Below, piece after piece: positions 43,780 to 53,335 of a stretch of 64,000 nucleotides of DNA. The stretch's first letter is position 1, and every line of letters starts with the position of its first letter. Position numbers and translations under genes: made by a program. Where the stretch lies: contig NZ_RDTE01000003.1 in the NCBI RefSeq assembly GCF_004125265.1, forward strand, positions 1,984,001 through 2,048,000, in the 5' to 3' direction. The DNA is from Streptomyces lydicus. Lineage in GTDB: Bacteria > Actinomycetota > Actinomycetes > Streptomycetales > Streptomycetaceae. A model generated the notes under the pieces. It was not told the origin of the DNA and did not search any database. It was given only the letters and a program-made list of their open reading frames with translations.

Positions 43780-45795
43780 TCAGTCGCGGGCGACCTCGGC
43801 CGGCTCGGCCGTGCCCTTGGTGCGGGCGGAGTCGGTGCCGGCGGACTCGGTGTCGTAGCGACCGTCGATCTTGGAGACCAGGCCGGTCACCTGGCGGGCG
43901 ATGTCCGGTGCGGTGAGCCCGATCTCCGCCATGACCTCCTTGCGGGAGGCGTGGTCGAGGAACCGCTCGGGGATGCCGAAGTCACGCAGCGGCAGGTCCA
44001 CCCCGGCGTCCCGCAGGGCCTGCGCGACAGCCGAACCGACGCCGCCGGAACGGACGTTGTCCTCGACGGTGACCACGACCCGGTGCCCCGCGGCGAGACC
44101 CGGCAGCGCCTCGTCGACCGGCTTGACCCAGCGCGGGTCGACGACCGTGGTGGAGATGCCCTGCTTGTCGAGCAGGTCGGCGACCTCCAGGCACATCGGG
44201 GCGAGCGCGCCCACGGAGACCAGCAGGACGTCCGGGCGCTTGACGCTCTCGGCGGGCTCGCGCAGCACGTCCATGCCGCCCACCCGGCCGATCGCCTCGA
44301 CGGCCGGGCCGACCGCGCCCTTGGAGTAGCGCACCACGGTGGGCGCGTCATCGACCTCGACGGCCTCGCGCAGCTGGGCGCGTACCTGGTCGGCGTCGCG
44401 CGGCGCGGCGATCCGCAGGCCGGGGACGACCTGGAGGATCGACATGTCCCACATGCCGTTGTGGGAGGCGCCGTCGGTGCCGGTGACACCGGCCCGGTCC
44501 AGGACGAAGGTGACGCCGCACTTGTGCAGCGCCACATCCATCAGCACCTGGTCGAAGGCGCGGTTGAGGAAGGTGGCGTAGACGGCGAAGACCGGGTGCA
44601 GGCCGCCGGTGGCCATGCCGGCCGCGGAAACCGCGCCGTGCTGCTCGGCGATGCCGACGTCGTAGACCCGGTCGGGGAAGGCCTTGGCGAACTTGTCCAG
44701 TCCGACGGGCTGGAGCATGGCCGCCGTGATGGCGACGATGTCCTTGCGCTCCTTGCCGAGTTCGACCATCTCGTCGCCGAAGACGGACGTCCAGTCCTTG
44801 CCGCCCGAGGAGAGGGGCAGGCCGGTGTCGGGGTGGATTTTGCCGACGGCGTGGAAACGGTCCGCCTCGTCCTGGAGGGCGGGCTGGTAGCCACGGCCCT
44901 TCTCGGTGAGGCAGTGGACGATGACCGGACCGCCGAAGCGCTTGGCGCGCGTCAGGGCGGATTCCAGCGCCTCCAGGTCGTGGCCGTCGATCGGGCCGAC
45001 GTACTTCAGGCCCAGGTCCTCGAACATGCCCTGCGGGGCGATGAAGTCCTTCAGGCCCTTCTTGGCGCCGTGCAGGGTCTCGTAGAGCGGCTTGCCGACG
45101 ACCGGCGTGCGCTCCAGCAGGTCCTTGCCGCGGGCCAGGAAACGCTCGTAGCCGTCGGTGGTGCGCAGCGTCGCCAGGTGGTTGGCGAGGCCGCCGATGG
45201 TCGGGGCGTAGGAACGCTCGTTGTCGTTGACGACGATGACGAGCGGACGGTCCTTGGCGGCGGCGATGTTGTTGAGGGCTTCCCAGGCCATGCCGCCGGT
45301 CAGCGCGCCGTCACCGATGACCGCGGCGACCCGGTCGTCCGACCCCAGCACCTCGTTGGCCTTGGCGATGCCCTCGGCCCAGCCCAGGACCGTGGAGGCG
45401 TGGCTGTTCTCGATGACGTCGTGCTCGGACTCGGCGCGGGAGGGGTAGCCGGACAGGCCGCCCTTCGCCTTGAGCTTGGAGAAGTCCTGACGGCCGGTGA
45501 GCAGCTTGTGCACGTAGGACTGGTGCCCGGTGTCGAAGAGCACCTTGTCCTTCGGGGAGTCGAAGACCCGGTGCAGGGCGATGGTCAGCTCGACCACGCC
45601 GAGGTTCGGCCCGAGGTGTCCGCCGGTCTTGGACACCTCGTCGACGAGGAAGGTACGGATCTCCCCCGCCAGCCGCTCGAGCTGCTCCGGGCTCAGTCGG
45701 TCCAGATCGCGCGGTCCCCTGATACGGGAAAGCAACGCTCTCCCGTCGCCCGCCACCACCCCGGCCGGACGCGCGTTGCGCGGCACCTCCTGCAC
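43780..45795 (-). CDS. dxs: 1-deoxy-D-xylulose-5-phosphate synthase
   Basis: 671 residues. Thiamine-diphosphate enzyme joining pyruvate and glyceraldehyde-3-phosphate, the first step of the MEP isoprenoid route. Clear motifs are [52 protein letters not shown] with VVNDNERSY (ThDP site), and [17 protein letters not shown] with the catalytic Glu of the second domain. GTG 45795 has AAGGAGG 5 nt upstream; the conserved N-terminus begins 20 residues later ([14 protein letters not shown]), so a downstream start is possible. A 30-residue Thr/Ser/Ala tail ends the protein. Confidence 0.94.
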   Translation of the reverse strand: MQEVPRNARPAGVVAGDGRALLSRIRGPRDLDRLSPEQLERLAGEIRTFLVDEVSKTGGHLGPNLGVVELTIALHRVFDSPKDKVLFDTGHQSYVHKLLTGRQDFSKLKAKGGLSGYPSRAESEHDVIENSHASTVLGWAEGIAKANEVLGSDDRVAAVIGDGALTGGMAWEALNNIAAAKDRPLVIVVNDNERSYAPTIGGLANHLATLRTTDGYERFLARGKDLLERTPVVGKPLYETLHGAKKGLKDFIAPQGMFEDLGLKYVGPIDGHDLEALESALTRAKRFGGPVIVHCLTEKGRGYQPALQDEADRFHAVGKIHPDTGLPLSSGGKDWTSVFGDEMVELGKERKDIVAITAAMLQPVGLDKFAKAFPDRVYDVGIAEQHGAVSAAGMATGGLHPVFAVYATFLNRAFDQVLMDVALHKCGVTFVLDRAGVTGTDGASHNGMWDMSILQVVPGLRIAAPRDADQVRAQLREAVEVDDAPTVVRYSKGAVGPAVEAIGRVGGMDVLREPAESVKRPDVLLVSVGALAPMCLEVADLLDKQGISTTVVDPRWVKPVDEALPGLAAGHRVVVTVEDNVRSGGVGSAVAQALRDAGVDLPLRDFGIPERFLDHASRKEVMAEIGLTAPDIARQVTGLVSKIDGRYDTESAGTDSARTKGTAEPAEVARD

Positions 45796-45954
45796 CCCTG
45801 CCTCCTTGCTGCCTGCTGCTTGCTGCCGTGGATCGAGCTTGCCGATCAGATGAGTCTAATGTCGCGCCCGCCGCGCCGACGCCCGGGCCTTGCGATGTAT
45901 GTCACTCGGGTGAAACGGGCTCCGGCGCGCCGCCCGCGGGTCGCCGCCGCACGC

Positions 45955-45995
45955 GCGCCGGCCCCCACCGGATGATGCCCGGTGGGGGCCGGCGC
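45955..45995 (-). terminator. Strong terminator of the xylFGH operon
   Basis: GCGCCGGCCCCCACCGG pairs perfectly over 17 bp with 45979-45995 across a 7-nt loop, 20 nt past the xylH stop. Confidence 0.85.
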
Positions 45996-46014
45996 CGTCG
46001 GAAGCGGGGCGCGA

Positions 46015-47340
46015 TCAGGTGCGTCCGGCCGTCTTCTGCGTCCGGCGGGAGACCGAGTCGATCACCACCGCGGCGAGCAGCACCGCGCCGGTGATCATGT
46101 ACTGGATCTCGCTCGCCATGCCGAGCAGGTTCAGGCCCTGCTGGATCGACTGGATGACCAGCATGCCCAGCAGCGCGGACCAGATCTTGCCGCGGCCGCC
46201 GAAGAGGCTGGTGCCGCCGATGACGGCCGCCGCGATCACATTCATCAGGGTGTTGCCGGAGCCCAGGTTCTTGGTGGCGCCGCCGGAGAGGCTGGCGATG
46301 AACAGTCCGCCGAACGCCGCGAGCATGCCGGAGATGGCGAACACGCTGATCCGGATCCTGTTCACATTGATGCCGGCCCGGCGCGCCGCCTCGGCGTTGC
46401 CGCCAACCGCGAAGATCTGCCGTCCGTAGGGGGTGCGGCGCACCACGAAGTCGGCGATGACCAGGACCGCGAGGAACAGCACCAGGGCCAGCGGCAGACC
46501 GCGGGCGCCGGCCGGCTCGTTCAGGACATAGGCGACGGCGAAGGCGATCACGGCCACCACGCCGGTGCGCAGCAGGATCTCGCTGAGCGGCCGGGAGGGC
46601 AGTGCGGCGGCCCTGCGGCGCTTGCTGTCGAGCAGCAGCGACCCGGCGTAGGCGAGGACCGCGATCAGCGCGAGACCGTAGGCCGCGGCCTTGTCCTCGA
46701 AGTAGTAGCCGGTGAGGTCCTCCACCACGCTGCCGCTCGGCGTGTTGAGGGAGCCTTCCTGGCCCATCATCCAGATCTGCAGACCGCTCCAGCCGAGAAA
46801 ACCGGCCAGCGTGACGACGAAGGCCGGCACGCCGATCTTGGCGAAGAAGAAGCCGTGCAGGGCGCCGATGACCACTCCGGCCACGAGGGCGATCAGGACG
46901 GCGAGCCAGTCGTTGACGCCGTGGGTGACGCTGAGCACGGCCCATACGGCCGCGCCGACGCCCGCCACCGAGCCGACGGACAGATCGATCTCGCCGAGCA
47001 GCAGCACGAAGACGATGCCGACGGCCATGATGCCGAGGCCGGAGGTGTAGACACCGATGTTCGCGAGGCTGTCGGCGGACAGGAAGCTGCTGTTCTTGAG
47101 CTGGAAGACGACCGCGATGACGATCAGGCCGATGACGACCGGCAGCGAGCCCAGCTCCCCGCCGCGCACCCGGCGCCGGAAGTCGTTGAGGTAGCCGGCG
47201 AAGCCCTGTTCGCGGACGAGCAGGCGGGGGTCGACGGCGGCCGGCCGGTGGGTGTCGGCGGCCGGGGCGGGGGTCTCCCGGCCTGCTGTCGCGGCCGCCT
47301 CGTCCTCGTCCGCGGCGGGCCGCTTGGTGAGGTCACTCAT
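46015..47340 (-). CDS. xylH: Sugar ABC transporter permease, XylH/RbsC type
   Basis: 441 residues. A 45-residue soluble leader, then about 10-11 helices including GIMAVGIVFVLLLGEIDLSVGSVAGVGA, the signature segment of ribose/xylose-type permeases, and GGNAEAARRAGINVNRIRISVFAISGMLAAFGG, which contacts the ATPase. ATG 47340 overlaps the xylG stop (ATGA). The order F-G-H next to a Rok7B7-like regulator supports the xylose assignment, though other pentoses are possible. Confidence 0.9.
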   Translation of the reverse strand: MSDLTKRPAADEDEAAATAGRETPAPAADTHRPAAVDPRLLVREQGFAGYLNDFRRRVRGGELGSLPVVIGLIVIAVVFQLKNSSFLSADSLANIGVYTSGLGIMAVGIVFVLLLGEIDLSVGSVAGVGAAVWAVLSVTHGVNDWLAVLIALVAGVVIGALHGFFFAKIGVPAFVVTLAGFLGWSGLQIWMMGQEGSLNTPSGSVVEDLTGYYFEDKAAAYGLALIAVLAYAGSLLLDSKRRRAAALPSRPLSEILLRTGVVAVIAFAVAYVLNEPAGARGLPLALVLFLAVLVIADFVVRRTPYGRQIFAVGGNAEAARRAGINVNRIRISVFAISGMLAAFGGLFIASLSGGATKNLGSGNTLMNVIAAAVIGGTSLFGGRGKIWSALLGMLVIQSIQQGLNLLGMASEIQYMITGAVLLAAVVIDSVSRRTQKTAGRT

Positions 47341-48128
47341 GCGCCGGCCTCCTTCTTCACCTGGTCCGTACGCGCCTTGCGGCGGGTCACGGCGTTGTCC
47401 GAGGCGCCGGTGATGGCGGCGATGATCTCTTCGTGGGAGGTGCCCTCGACATCGAAGACACCGTTGTTGCGGCCCAGCCGCAGTACCGCGACCCGGTCCG
47501 CGACGGCCTGTACATCGGCCATGTTGTGGCTGATGAGGATGACGCCGAGCTCGCGCTCGCGCAGCCGCTCGACGAGGTCGAGGACCTGGGCGGTCTGCTC
47601 GACACCGAGGGCGGCGGTGGGCTCGTCGAGGATGACGACCTTGGGGTCGCCGATCAGTGCGCGGGCGATGGCGACGACCTGCCGCTGGCCGCCGGAGAGC
47701 GCGGCGACGGGGATACGGACGCTCGGGATGCGGATGGACAGGGTGTCCAGCAGCTCCTTGGCGCGCTTCTCCATGGCGATCTCGTCGAGGACGCCCGCCG
47801 TGCGGATCTCGTTGCCGAGGTAGAGGTTGGCGACGACATCGAGGTTGTCGCAGAGCGCGAGGTCCTGGTAGACGGTGGCGACGCCGAGTTCCTGGGCGTC
47901 GTGCGGCTTGGTGATGCGCACCGCCCGGCCCTCCCATTCGATGGCGCCGTCGTCGACCGGGTGGACGCCCGAGATGGTCTTGACGAGGGTGGACTTGCCG
48001 GCGCCGTTGTCGCCGACGAGGGCGACCACCTCACCGGGGTGGATCTCCAGGGTGACGTCCGTGAGTGCCTGGACGGCGCCGAACCGCTTGGAGACTCCGC
48101 GCAACGCCAGCACAGGCGTAGCGGACAC
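47337..48128 (-). CDS. xylG: Sugar ABC transporter ATPase, single-domain XylG
   Basis: 263 residues. Walker A VGDNGAGKST, signature LSGGQRQVVAIARAL, Walker B VVILDEPTAALG and switch His ISHNM are present. RbsA/XylG ATPases usually have two fused ABC domains of about 500 residues; here only one exists, so it should work as a homodimer. GTG 48128 (VSATPVLALRG) is chosen because GAAGGAG lies 8 nt upstream; ATG 48137 and GTG 48155 are in frame but lack a site. Coupled to xylH. Confidence 0.9.
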   Translation of the reverse strand: MSATPVLALRGVSKRFGAVQALTDVTLEIHPGEVVALVGDNGAGKSTLVKTISGVHPVDDGAIEWEGRAVRITKPHDAQELGVATVYQDLALCDNLDVVANLYLGNEIRTAGVLDEIAMEKRAKELLDTLSIRIPSVRIPVAALSGGQRQVVAIARALIGDPKVVILDEPTAALGVEQTAQVLDLVERLRERELGVILISHNMADVQAVADRVAVLRLGRNNGVFDVEGTSHEEIIAAITGASDNAVTRRKARTDQVKKEAGA

Positions 48129-48543
48129 GTGAATCATCTCCTTCGCCGCCGTCACTACGGCGGGGATGGTGGTGCGTGGAGCGGGGGGCCTTGCGAGGGA
48201 CGGTCCGGCTCCGGGAGGGGGTACGGGGCGGAGCCGGGAGGGGTGCGGGGCGGGACCGGTACGAGGCCGGGCGGGGTGGGGCCGGGGCCGCGGGCCGGGG
48301 TAGGGCGGGAGGCCGGGATACGGCCTGAGGCGGAGGTTGGGCCGGGATCAGGCCGGAGCAGGGGCCGCGGGCGGGTGCCGCGCGGCCCCGCCTGGCGGGG
48401 GCCGGAGGGGAGGCCGGAGGGCCGGGGTCCGGGCTGGGTCCGGGGTCCGGGGTGGAGAGGTGTGCCGGCGGGCCGGGTGACCGTGGCCGGGAGGCGTGGC
48501 CTACGGGGCCGGGGCCGCCGACCGGGGCAGGAGGCCGCGGGTC
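48129..48543. other. 415-bp gene-free G-rich spacer inside the xyl operon
   Basis: Between xylF and xylG, which otherwise look like one operon. From about 48177 to 48500 the + strand is dominated by GGGCCGGG-like runs and irregular repeats (the transcript is C-rich). No reading frame resembles a protein and no clear promoter was seen. It may hold an attenuator or processing site that makes binding protein more abundant than the permease. Confidence 0.5.
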
Positions 48544-49635
48544 CTACTTGATGCCGGCCGCCGCGCAGGCCTTCTTGACGTCGCCGGTGCAGAGCTGGCT
48601 CGCCTTGTAGACCTTGTCCTTGATGATCGTGGAGGCGATGTTGTCCTTGGTCACGATCTGCGCGTCGTAGAGCTTGGCCGGGATGCCCTTGACCTCGCCG
48701 CTGAGGCTGTCGACCTTGGTGTCCGTCAGGGAGCCGATCTTCTCGCCCTTGAGCAGCTTGACCGCGATCTCGGCGGTGGAGTCGGCCTGCGGCTTGATCT
48801 GCTTGTAGATCGTGAAGGCCTGGTCGCCCTTGAGGATCCGCTGTAGGCCCGCGAGCTCGGCGTCCTGGCCGCCGACCGGGACCTTGACGCCCTTCTGCTT
48901 GAGCGCGGTGATGATGCCGCCGGCCATACCGTCGTTGCCGGAGTAGACGCCCTGGATGCCGTCCTTGCCGAGGGAGTCGAGAGCCGCGTTCATCTTCTTG
49001 TTGGCCTCGTCCGTCGACCAGTCCGGGATGTCCTGCTCATAGGCGACCTTCTTGACCTGCTTGTCGAGGACGCTGTGGGCGCCCTTCTTGAAGAACGGCA
49101 TGTTCGGGTCGGTCGGCGAACCGTTGATCATGACGACATTGCTGTCCTTGGCCTTGTCGCCGAGCGCCTTGACCAGGGCCTGGCCCTGCAGACGGCCGAT
49201 CTTCTCGTTGTCGTAGGACACGTAGGCGGAGAGCTTGCCCTCGGCCAGCCGGTCGTAGGCGATGACCTTGACACCCTTGGCGGCGGCCTGGTTCACCCAG
49301 GACTTGGTCGCCTTGAAGTCCACCGCGTCCAGAATGATCACCTTCACGCCCTGGGTGATCAGCGCGTCGAACTGCTTCTTCTGGGTCTCGGTCTCCTGCG
49401 CCGCGTTGTTGTACTTGACCGTGCAGTCGCTGCACAGCGACTTGATCTTCGCCTCCATCAGCGGGCGGTCGAAGGTCTCGTAACGCGTGGTCTTGTTCTC
49501 CGGCAGGAGCAGGCCGATGGTCTTGTTGTCGCCGCCGCCCTTGGCGTTGTCGCCGGCCTTGCCGCAGGCGGCCACGGAGAGCGCCATCGAGACGGCGGCG
49601 GTGCCTATGACGACGCGACGCGTCCAAACGTTCAT
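48544..49635 (-). CDS. xylF: Xylose-type sugar-binding lipoprotein
   Basis: 363 residues. Signal peptide with lipobox VAAC (Cys24) anchors it outside the membrane. Type I periplasmic-binding fold: KTIGLLLPENKTTRYETFDRPLMEAKIK, TQGVKVIILDAVDF, VKVIAYDRLAEG (sugar-binding Asp/Arg), GIQGVYSGNDGMAGGIITALKQKGVKVPVGGQDAELAGLQRI. The wording matches XylF. ATG 49635 is preceded by GGGAGG. A dyad at 49710-49728 lies in its promoter. Confidence 0.9.
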   Translation of the reverse strand: MNVWTRRVVIGTAAVSMALSVAACGKAGDNAKGGGDNKTIGLLLPENKTTRYETFDRPLMEAKIKSLCSDCTVKYNNAAQETETQKKQFDALITQGVKVIILDAVDFKATKSWVNQAAAKGVKVIAYDRLAEGKLSAYVSYDNEKIGRLQGQALVKALGDKAKDSNVVMINGSPTDPNMPFFKKGAHSVLDKQVKKVAYEQDIPDWSTDEANKKMNAALDSLGKDGIQGVYSGNDGMAGGIITALKQKGVKVPVGGQDAELAGLQRILKGDQAFTIYKQIKPQADSTAEIAVKLLKGEKIGSLTDTKVDSLSGEVKGIPAKLYDAQIVTKDNIASTIIKDKVYKASQLCTGDVKKACAAAGIK

Positions 49636-49709
49636 GGGGTTGCCTCCCTGACGAGGCCGCGCCGTTGCGGCCGAGGTGGCTGGAAGTCAACTCGGCCCCC
49701 AGCCGACCG

Positions 49710-49728
49710 TCAAGGAGTAAATCCTTAA
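49710..49728. promoter_or_regulatory. Candidate ROK operator in the xylF promoter
   Basis: TCAAGGA and TCCTTAA are 7-bp arms (6 of 7 pairs) around GTAAA, about 75 nt upstream of xylF and 47 nt past the end of the ROK gene. It is a candidate site for the adjacent Rok7B7-like protein. Confidence 0.45.
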
Positions 49729-49774
49729 CGAGATGACAACGGTGCCATGCGTTAGCTGTATGAACTCAGTGATC

Positions 49775-50974
49775 TCATGCCAGGGCCGGAGCGTCCGTGG
49801 ACTGCGCTCCGTCGAGCAGGGTCGAATCGCCCATCTCGCTCAGCACCAGCGCCAGCGCGCCCAGCACCTCCGCACGGCCCCCGAGCGTGCCCGGGACGAC
49901 CCCCAACTGCCGTGCCGCACTCGGGATCGCGTACCGCGACACCGATTCCCGGATCGGCGCCAGGACCAGCTCACCGGCCTCGGCGAGATCACCGCCGAGC
50001 ACCACCCGGCTGGGATTGAGCAGATTGCACAGGTTCGCCACACCGCTGCCGATATGACGGCCGACGTCCGCGATCACCCGCCGGCAGCCCGGGTCGCCCT
50101 CGCGGGCCAGCTGTACCACCCGCGCCATGGTCAGATCGGGCCCGTGGCTCGGCTGCAGCAGCGGGAGCACATAGCGGGCCGCGGTGAAGGTCTCCAGGCA
50201 GCCGCGGTTGCCGCAGCGGCACACCGGGCCGGACTCGTCCAGCGTGATGTGCCCGATCTCGCCCGCCGTGCCGCCCGGCCCCCGGTAGATCTGCCCGCTG
50301 ATCACCAGGCCGGCCCCGACACCGCTGGCGACCTTGATGTACGCCAGGTCGGCGGCCCCCCGGCCCCCGCCCCACACCAGCTCGCCCAGTGCGCCGAGGT
50401 TGGCGTCGTTGTCGACGTGGACCGGCACCCCGAGGCGCCCGGACAGCTCCTGGCCGGGGTTCGTCCCCGACCAGCCCGGCAGGATCGCCGTCGAGCCCAG
50501 CGTCCCGGACTCGACGTCGATGGGTCCCGGTACGCCCAGGCCGACGCCGATGACCTTGCCCACGTCGAGTCCGGTGGCCGTGATCAGCCGGTTGACCAGC
50601 TCTTCCGCCCGGTCGAAGCCTTCGGCGGCGGAGGCGTCCACATCGATCGGCTCGGACTGTTCGGCGAGCACCTGGTGGGCGAGGTTGCCGATCGCCACCC
50701 GCAGATGGGAATGCCCGAAATCGACCCCGACGACGATGCCCGCGTCGCCGGAGAGGGAGACGCTGCGCGCCCGCCGCCCGCCGGCCGAGGTCGGGGTCAC
50801 CTCGACGGTCCCGCCGTCCTTCAACTCACGAACGATGTTGGAAACGGTGGCCGCGGACAGCCCCGTGCTCCGGGCGATCTCCGCCTGCGTGAGGGAGCCC
50901 GCCATACGCACCGCACGTACGACCCGCTCCAGATTGGCCCGGTGCAGCGAGGACTGCGACCCCGGAGTCTCCAT
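49775..50974 (-). CDS. rok7B7: ROK-family transcriptional regulator, Rok7B7-like
   Basis: 399 residues. N-terminal winged helix-turn-helix at about 27-50 (SLTQAEIARSTGLSAATVSNIVRELK), then the ROK sugar-kinase-like fold with GVDFGHSHLRVAIG, GGTAGEIGHI and the zinc motif CRCGNRGCLE. In S. coelicolor Rok7B7 is encoded beside xylFGH and affects xylose use, carbon repression and antibiotic timing; the synteny and class match, the name is by analogy. ATG 50974 gives METPGSQSSL; GTG 50986 is also in frame. Confidence 0.85.
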   Translation of the reverse strand: METPGSQSSLHRANLERVVRAVRMAGSLTQAEIARSTGLSAATVSNIVRELKDGGTVEVTPTSAGGRRARSVSLSGDAGIVVGVDFGHSHLRVAIGNLAHQVLAEQSEPIDVDASAAEGFDRAEELVNRLITATGLDVGKVIGVGLGVPGPIDVESGTLGSTAILPGWSGTNPGQELSGRLGVPVHVDNDANLGALGELVWGGGRGAADLAYIKVASGVGAGLVISGQIYRGPGGTAGEIGHITLDESGPVCRCGNRGCLETFTAARYVLPLLQPSHGPDLTMARVVQLAREGDPGCRRVIADVGRHIGSGVANLCNLLNPSRVVLGGDLAEAGELVLAPIRESVSRYAIPSAARQLGVVPGTLGGRAEVLGALALVLSEMGDSTLLDGAQSTDAPALA

Positions 50975-51004
50975 CGACTCATCCACTCCCGTCTGGGGCC
51001 GGGG

Positions 51005-51034
51005 GTACCTCCCAGTGGTGACTGGGGGAGGTAC
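51005..51034. promoter_or_regulatory. Hairpin/palindrome upstream of the ROK regulator gene
   Basis: GTACCTCCCAGT (51005-51016) and ACTGGGGGAGGTAC (51021-51034) pair with a 2-nt bulge around GGTG. It lies 31 nt before the start codon. It could be an operator, a 5' leader hairpin or a small interspersed palindromic repeat. Confidence 0.45.
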
Positions 51035-51178
51035 GACGACCGCCCGCCGGCCGCACCCACACCTTTGTAGGACGGCCCTCGATTCAACATGTGAACTCTA
51101 AGCAGAACTCCAGCCGGGAAGTCTCGTCAAGGCGTTGAGCCCGCACATGATCAGGAGAGGCCGCGCCGGGATGCCCGC

Positions 51179-51210
51179 GGGGGCGGTCCCGCCGCAGCGG
51201 AACCGCCCCC
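51179..51210 (-). terminator. Terminator after ngcG
   Basis: The arms 51179-51192 and 51197-51210 pair with one mismatch in 14 across CGCA. They lie about 140 nt past the ngcG stop. The rest of 50975-51351 holds the ROK gene promoter and nothing else recognised. Confidence 0.6.
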
Positions 51211-51351
51211 TGGCACACACCGGGCGCCACCCGAAGTCGGCGCAAACACATCGCCGCCGGCGGCCGGTAAACGGCGCCACGGCCCGCTCCCCTGTACGCC
51301 GTCCCGGTCCACTCCCCTGCACAGCGCCTGCAGGGCGCCCGTCCCGCTCCC

Positions 51352-52323
51352 CTATTTGAGGGCGCCCGCGGTCAGCCCGGCCACCACCTGCCGCTGGAAG
51401 ATGATGTACGCGGCGAGCACCGGCAGCATCGCGATCGTCAGCCCCGCGAACAGACCGGACCAGTCCCCCTTGTAGCCCTGACTCACCGCCAGCGCCACCA
51501 GCCCCTGGGTCAGCATCTTCTTGTCCGGGTCCCCGACGTTGAGCACCGTCGGCAGCAGGTACTGGTTCCACTGGCCGAGGAAGTTGAAGATCCCGACGCT
51601 GATCAGGCCGGGCTTGGCCATCGGCAGCATCACCTGGAAGAAGGTGCGGGTGTGCGAGGCGCCGTCGATGAGCGCGGCCTCGGCCACCGAGGTGGGCAGG
51701 GTTTTGAAGAACCCGCTGAGGAAGAAGACCGTGAACGGCAGCGAGTAGGCGATGTAGACCAGGATCAGGCCGTGGTAGGTGTCCAGCAGCGCCATGTTCT
51801 TCATGACGAAGAACAACGGGACCAGCGCCAGGATGACCGGGAAGCCCATCCCGCCCACGAACAGGAAGTACAGGAAGCGGTTGCCCGGGAAGTCGAAGCG
51901 GGCCAGCACATACGCCGCCATCGCGCCCAACAGCATCGTGCCGATCAGTGAACCGCCCACGACGATCAGCGAGTTGAGGAAGTACTGGCCCATGTTCGCC
52001 TTGTCCCAGGCGCGTGACCAGTTGTCGAAGTGCAGGACCGAGGGCAGGCCCCAGGGCGAGCCGAAGATCTCGGAGTCATCCTTGAAGGAGCTCACCACCG
52101 CCCACAGCAGCGGCATGGTGACCAGAAGGCCCCAGATCACCAGCACCCCGTGCGAGAAGACATTGAGGACCGTGCCCTCGCTGCTCTTGCCGTCGGCGCG
52201 GACGGCGTCCTTACCGCCCTGTCCGCGGCGCGGTCCGGGCACTCCCGGGCCCGGGGACGCCCCGGCGGGCGCCTGCTCCTTCGTCACACCCGGGAGGTCC
52301 GCGGGATCCGTCTGCGCACTCAT
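51352..52323 (-). CDS. ngcG: Carbohydrate ABC permease, MalG type (NgcG)
   Basis: 323 residues. After a 50-residue Gly/Pro-rich leader, six helices of the MalG type with the EAA loop SVAEAALIDGASHTRTFFQVMLPMAKPGLISVG. It forms the membrane channel with NgcF. ATG 52323 overlaps the ngcF stop by one base (TGATG). No ATPase gene is nearby, so a shared MsiK-type ATPase encoded elsewhere is expected, as in Streptomyces chitobiose and cellobiose systems. Confidence 0.88.
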   Translation of the reverse strand: MSAQTDPADLPGVTKEQAPAGASPGPGVPGPRRGQGGKDAVRADGKSSEGTVLNVFSHGVLVIWGLLVTMPLLWAVVSSFKDDSEIFGSPWGLPSVLHFDNWSRAWDKANMGQYFLNSLIVVGGSLIGTMLLGAMAAYVLARFDFPGNRFLYFLFVGGMGFPVILALVPLFFVMKNMALLDTYHGLILVYIAYSLPFTVFFLSGFFKTLPTSVAEAALIDGASHTRTFFQVMLPMAKPGLISVGIFNFLGQWNQYLLPTVLNVGDPDKKMLTQGLVALAVSQGYKGDWSGLFAGLTIAMLPVLAAYIIFQRQVVAGLTAGALK

Positions 52324-53246
52324 CAGAACTCCAGTCGCTCGCGTCGTCCCAGCCGCATCACGACGGCCGAGAAGACGAGGGTCACGATCAGCAGGGAAAC
52401 GCCGATGGCCGTCGCGTATCCGGCCTGACCGTCGCGGAAGGTCTTCTGGTACACGTACAGCGGAAGGACCTCGGTCGAATAGTCGGGACCGCCCGGACCG
52501 ACGCTCATGATCTGCACGAACGCGAAGGCCGACACGTCCAGGGCGAGGATGCCCATATAGATCCAGCCGGTCTGGACGGTGTCCCACAACAGCGGCAGAG
52601 TGATCCGGAAGAACGTGTTGAGGCGGTTCGCGCCGTCCAGCAGCGCGGCTTCGTAGAAGTCCTTGGGAATGGAGCTCATTCCCGCGGAGAAGAGCACGAC
52701 GTAGAAGCCGACATTGGCCCACACCATCGCGGCCATGACGCACCACAGCGCGATCTGCGGATCGCCCAGCCAGTCCGGCTGCACATTGTCGAGCCCGATC
52801 GCCTTGAAGAAGGCGTTGAGCGCACCGCTCTCCGGGTTGTAGGCGAACTGGAACAGCAGCGCGACGATCGGGACCGACAGCACCTGCGGGAAGAAGTAGA
52901 GGATTTTGTAGGCTCCCGAGCCACGCACCCCGCCGATGACCGCCTTCTTCCGGCGACGGCCACCGACGTTGAGCATAAAGGCGAAGAAGAGCCCGAGCGA
53001 GAGCGTCACCACCGGCAGGAGCAGCAACAACGTCACGCTGTTGCCCACGGCGGACCAGAAGACATCGTCCGTGAAGAGGCGCGCATAGTTGTCGAAGCCG
53101 ACCATCTTCATGTCCGGACTCAGTCCGGTCCAGTCCGTGAAGGAATAGTAAATGGCCTGCACGAACGGCGAGATCACGAAGATCGCGTAAATCGCCAGCG
53201 GGAGGACCAAGAACCCCGCGATGAAACGGTACTTACCGTGTTTCAT
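52323..53246 (-). CDS. ngcF: Carbohydrate ABC permease, MalF type (NgcF)
   Basis: 307 residues with six helices and the EAA loop KDFYEAALLDGANRLNTFFRITLPLLWDTVQ. Partner channel subunit of NgcG. ATG 53246 begins MKHGKYRFIAGFLVLPLAIY; its ribosome site is weak and it starts 89 nt after ngcE. Confidence 0.88.
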   Translation of the reverse strand: MKHGKYRFIAGFLVLPLAIYAIFVISPFVQAIYYSFTDWTGLSPDMKMVGFDNYARLFTDDVFWSAVGNSVTLLLLLPVVTLSLGLFFAFMLNVGGRRRKKAVIGGVRGSGAYKILYFFPQVLSVPIVALLFQFAYNPESGALNAFFKAIGLDNVQPDWLGDPQIALWCVMAAMVWANVGFYVVLFSAGMSSIPKDFYEAALLDGANRLNTFFRITLPLLWDTVQTGWIYMGILALDVSAFAFVQIMSVGPGGPDYSTEVLPLYVYQKTFRDGQAGYATAIGVSLLIVTLVFSAVVMRLGRRERLEF

Positions 53247-53335
53247 GACTACCGAATCCCGTTCTCTCCCTGCGTGTGCCGCATCCGGTGACGCGCCCCG
53301 GCCCGAATGGGGTGGTGCCTTCAAGAACTCGTCGG

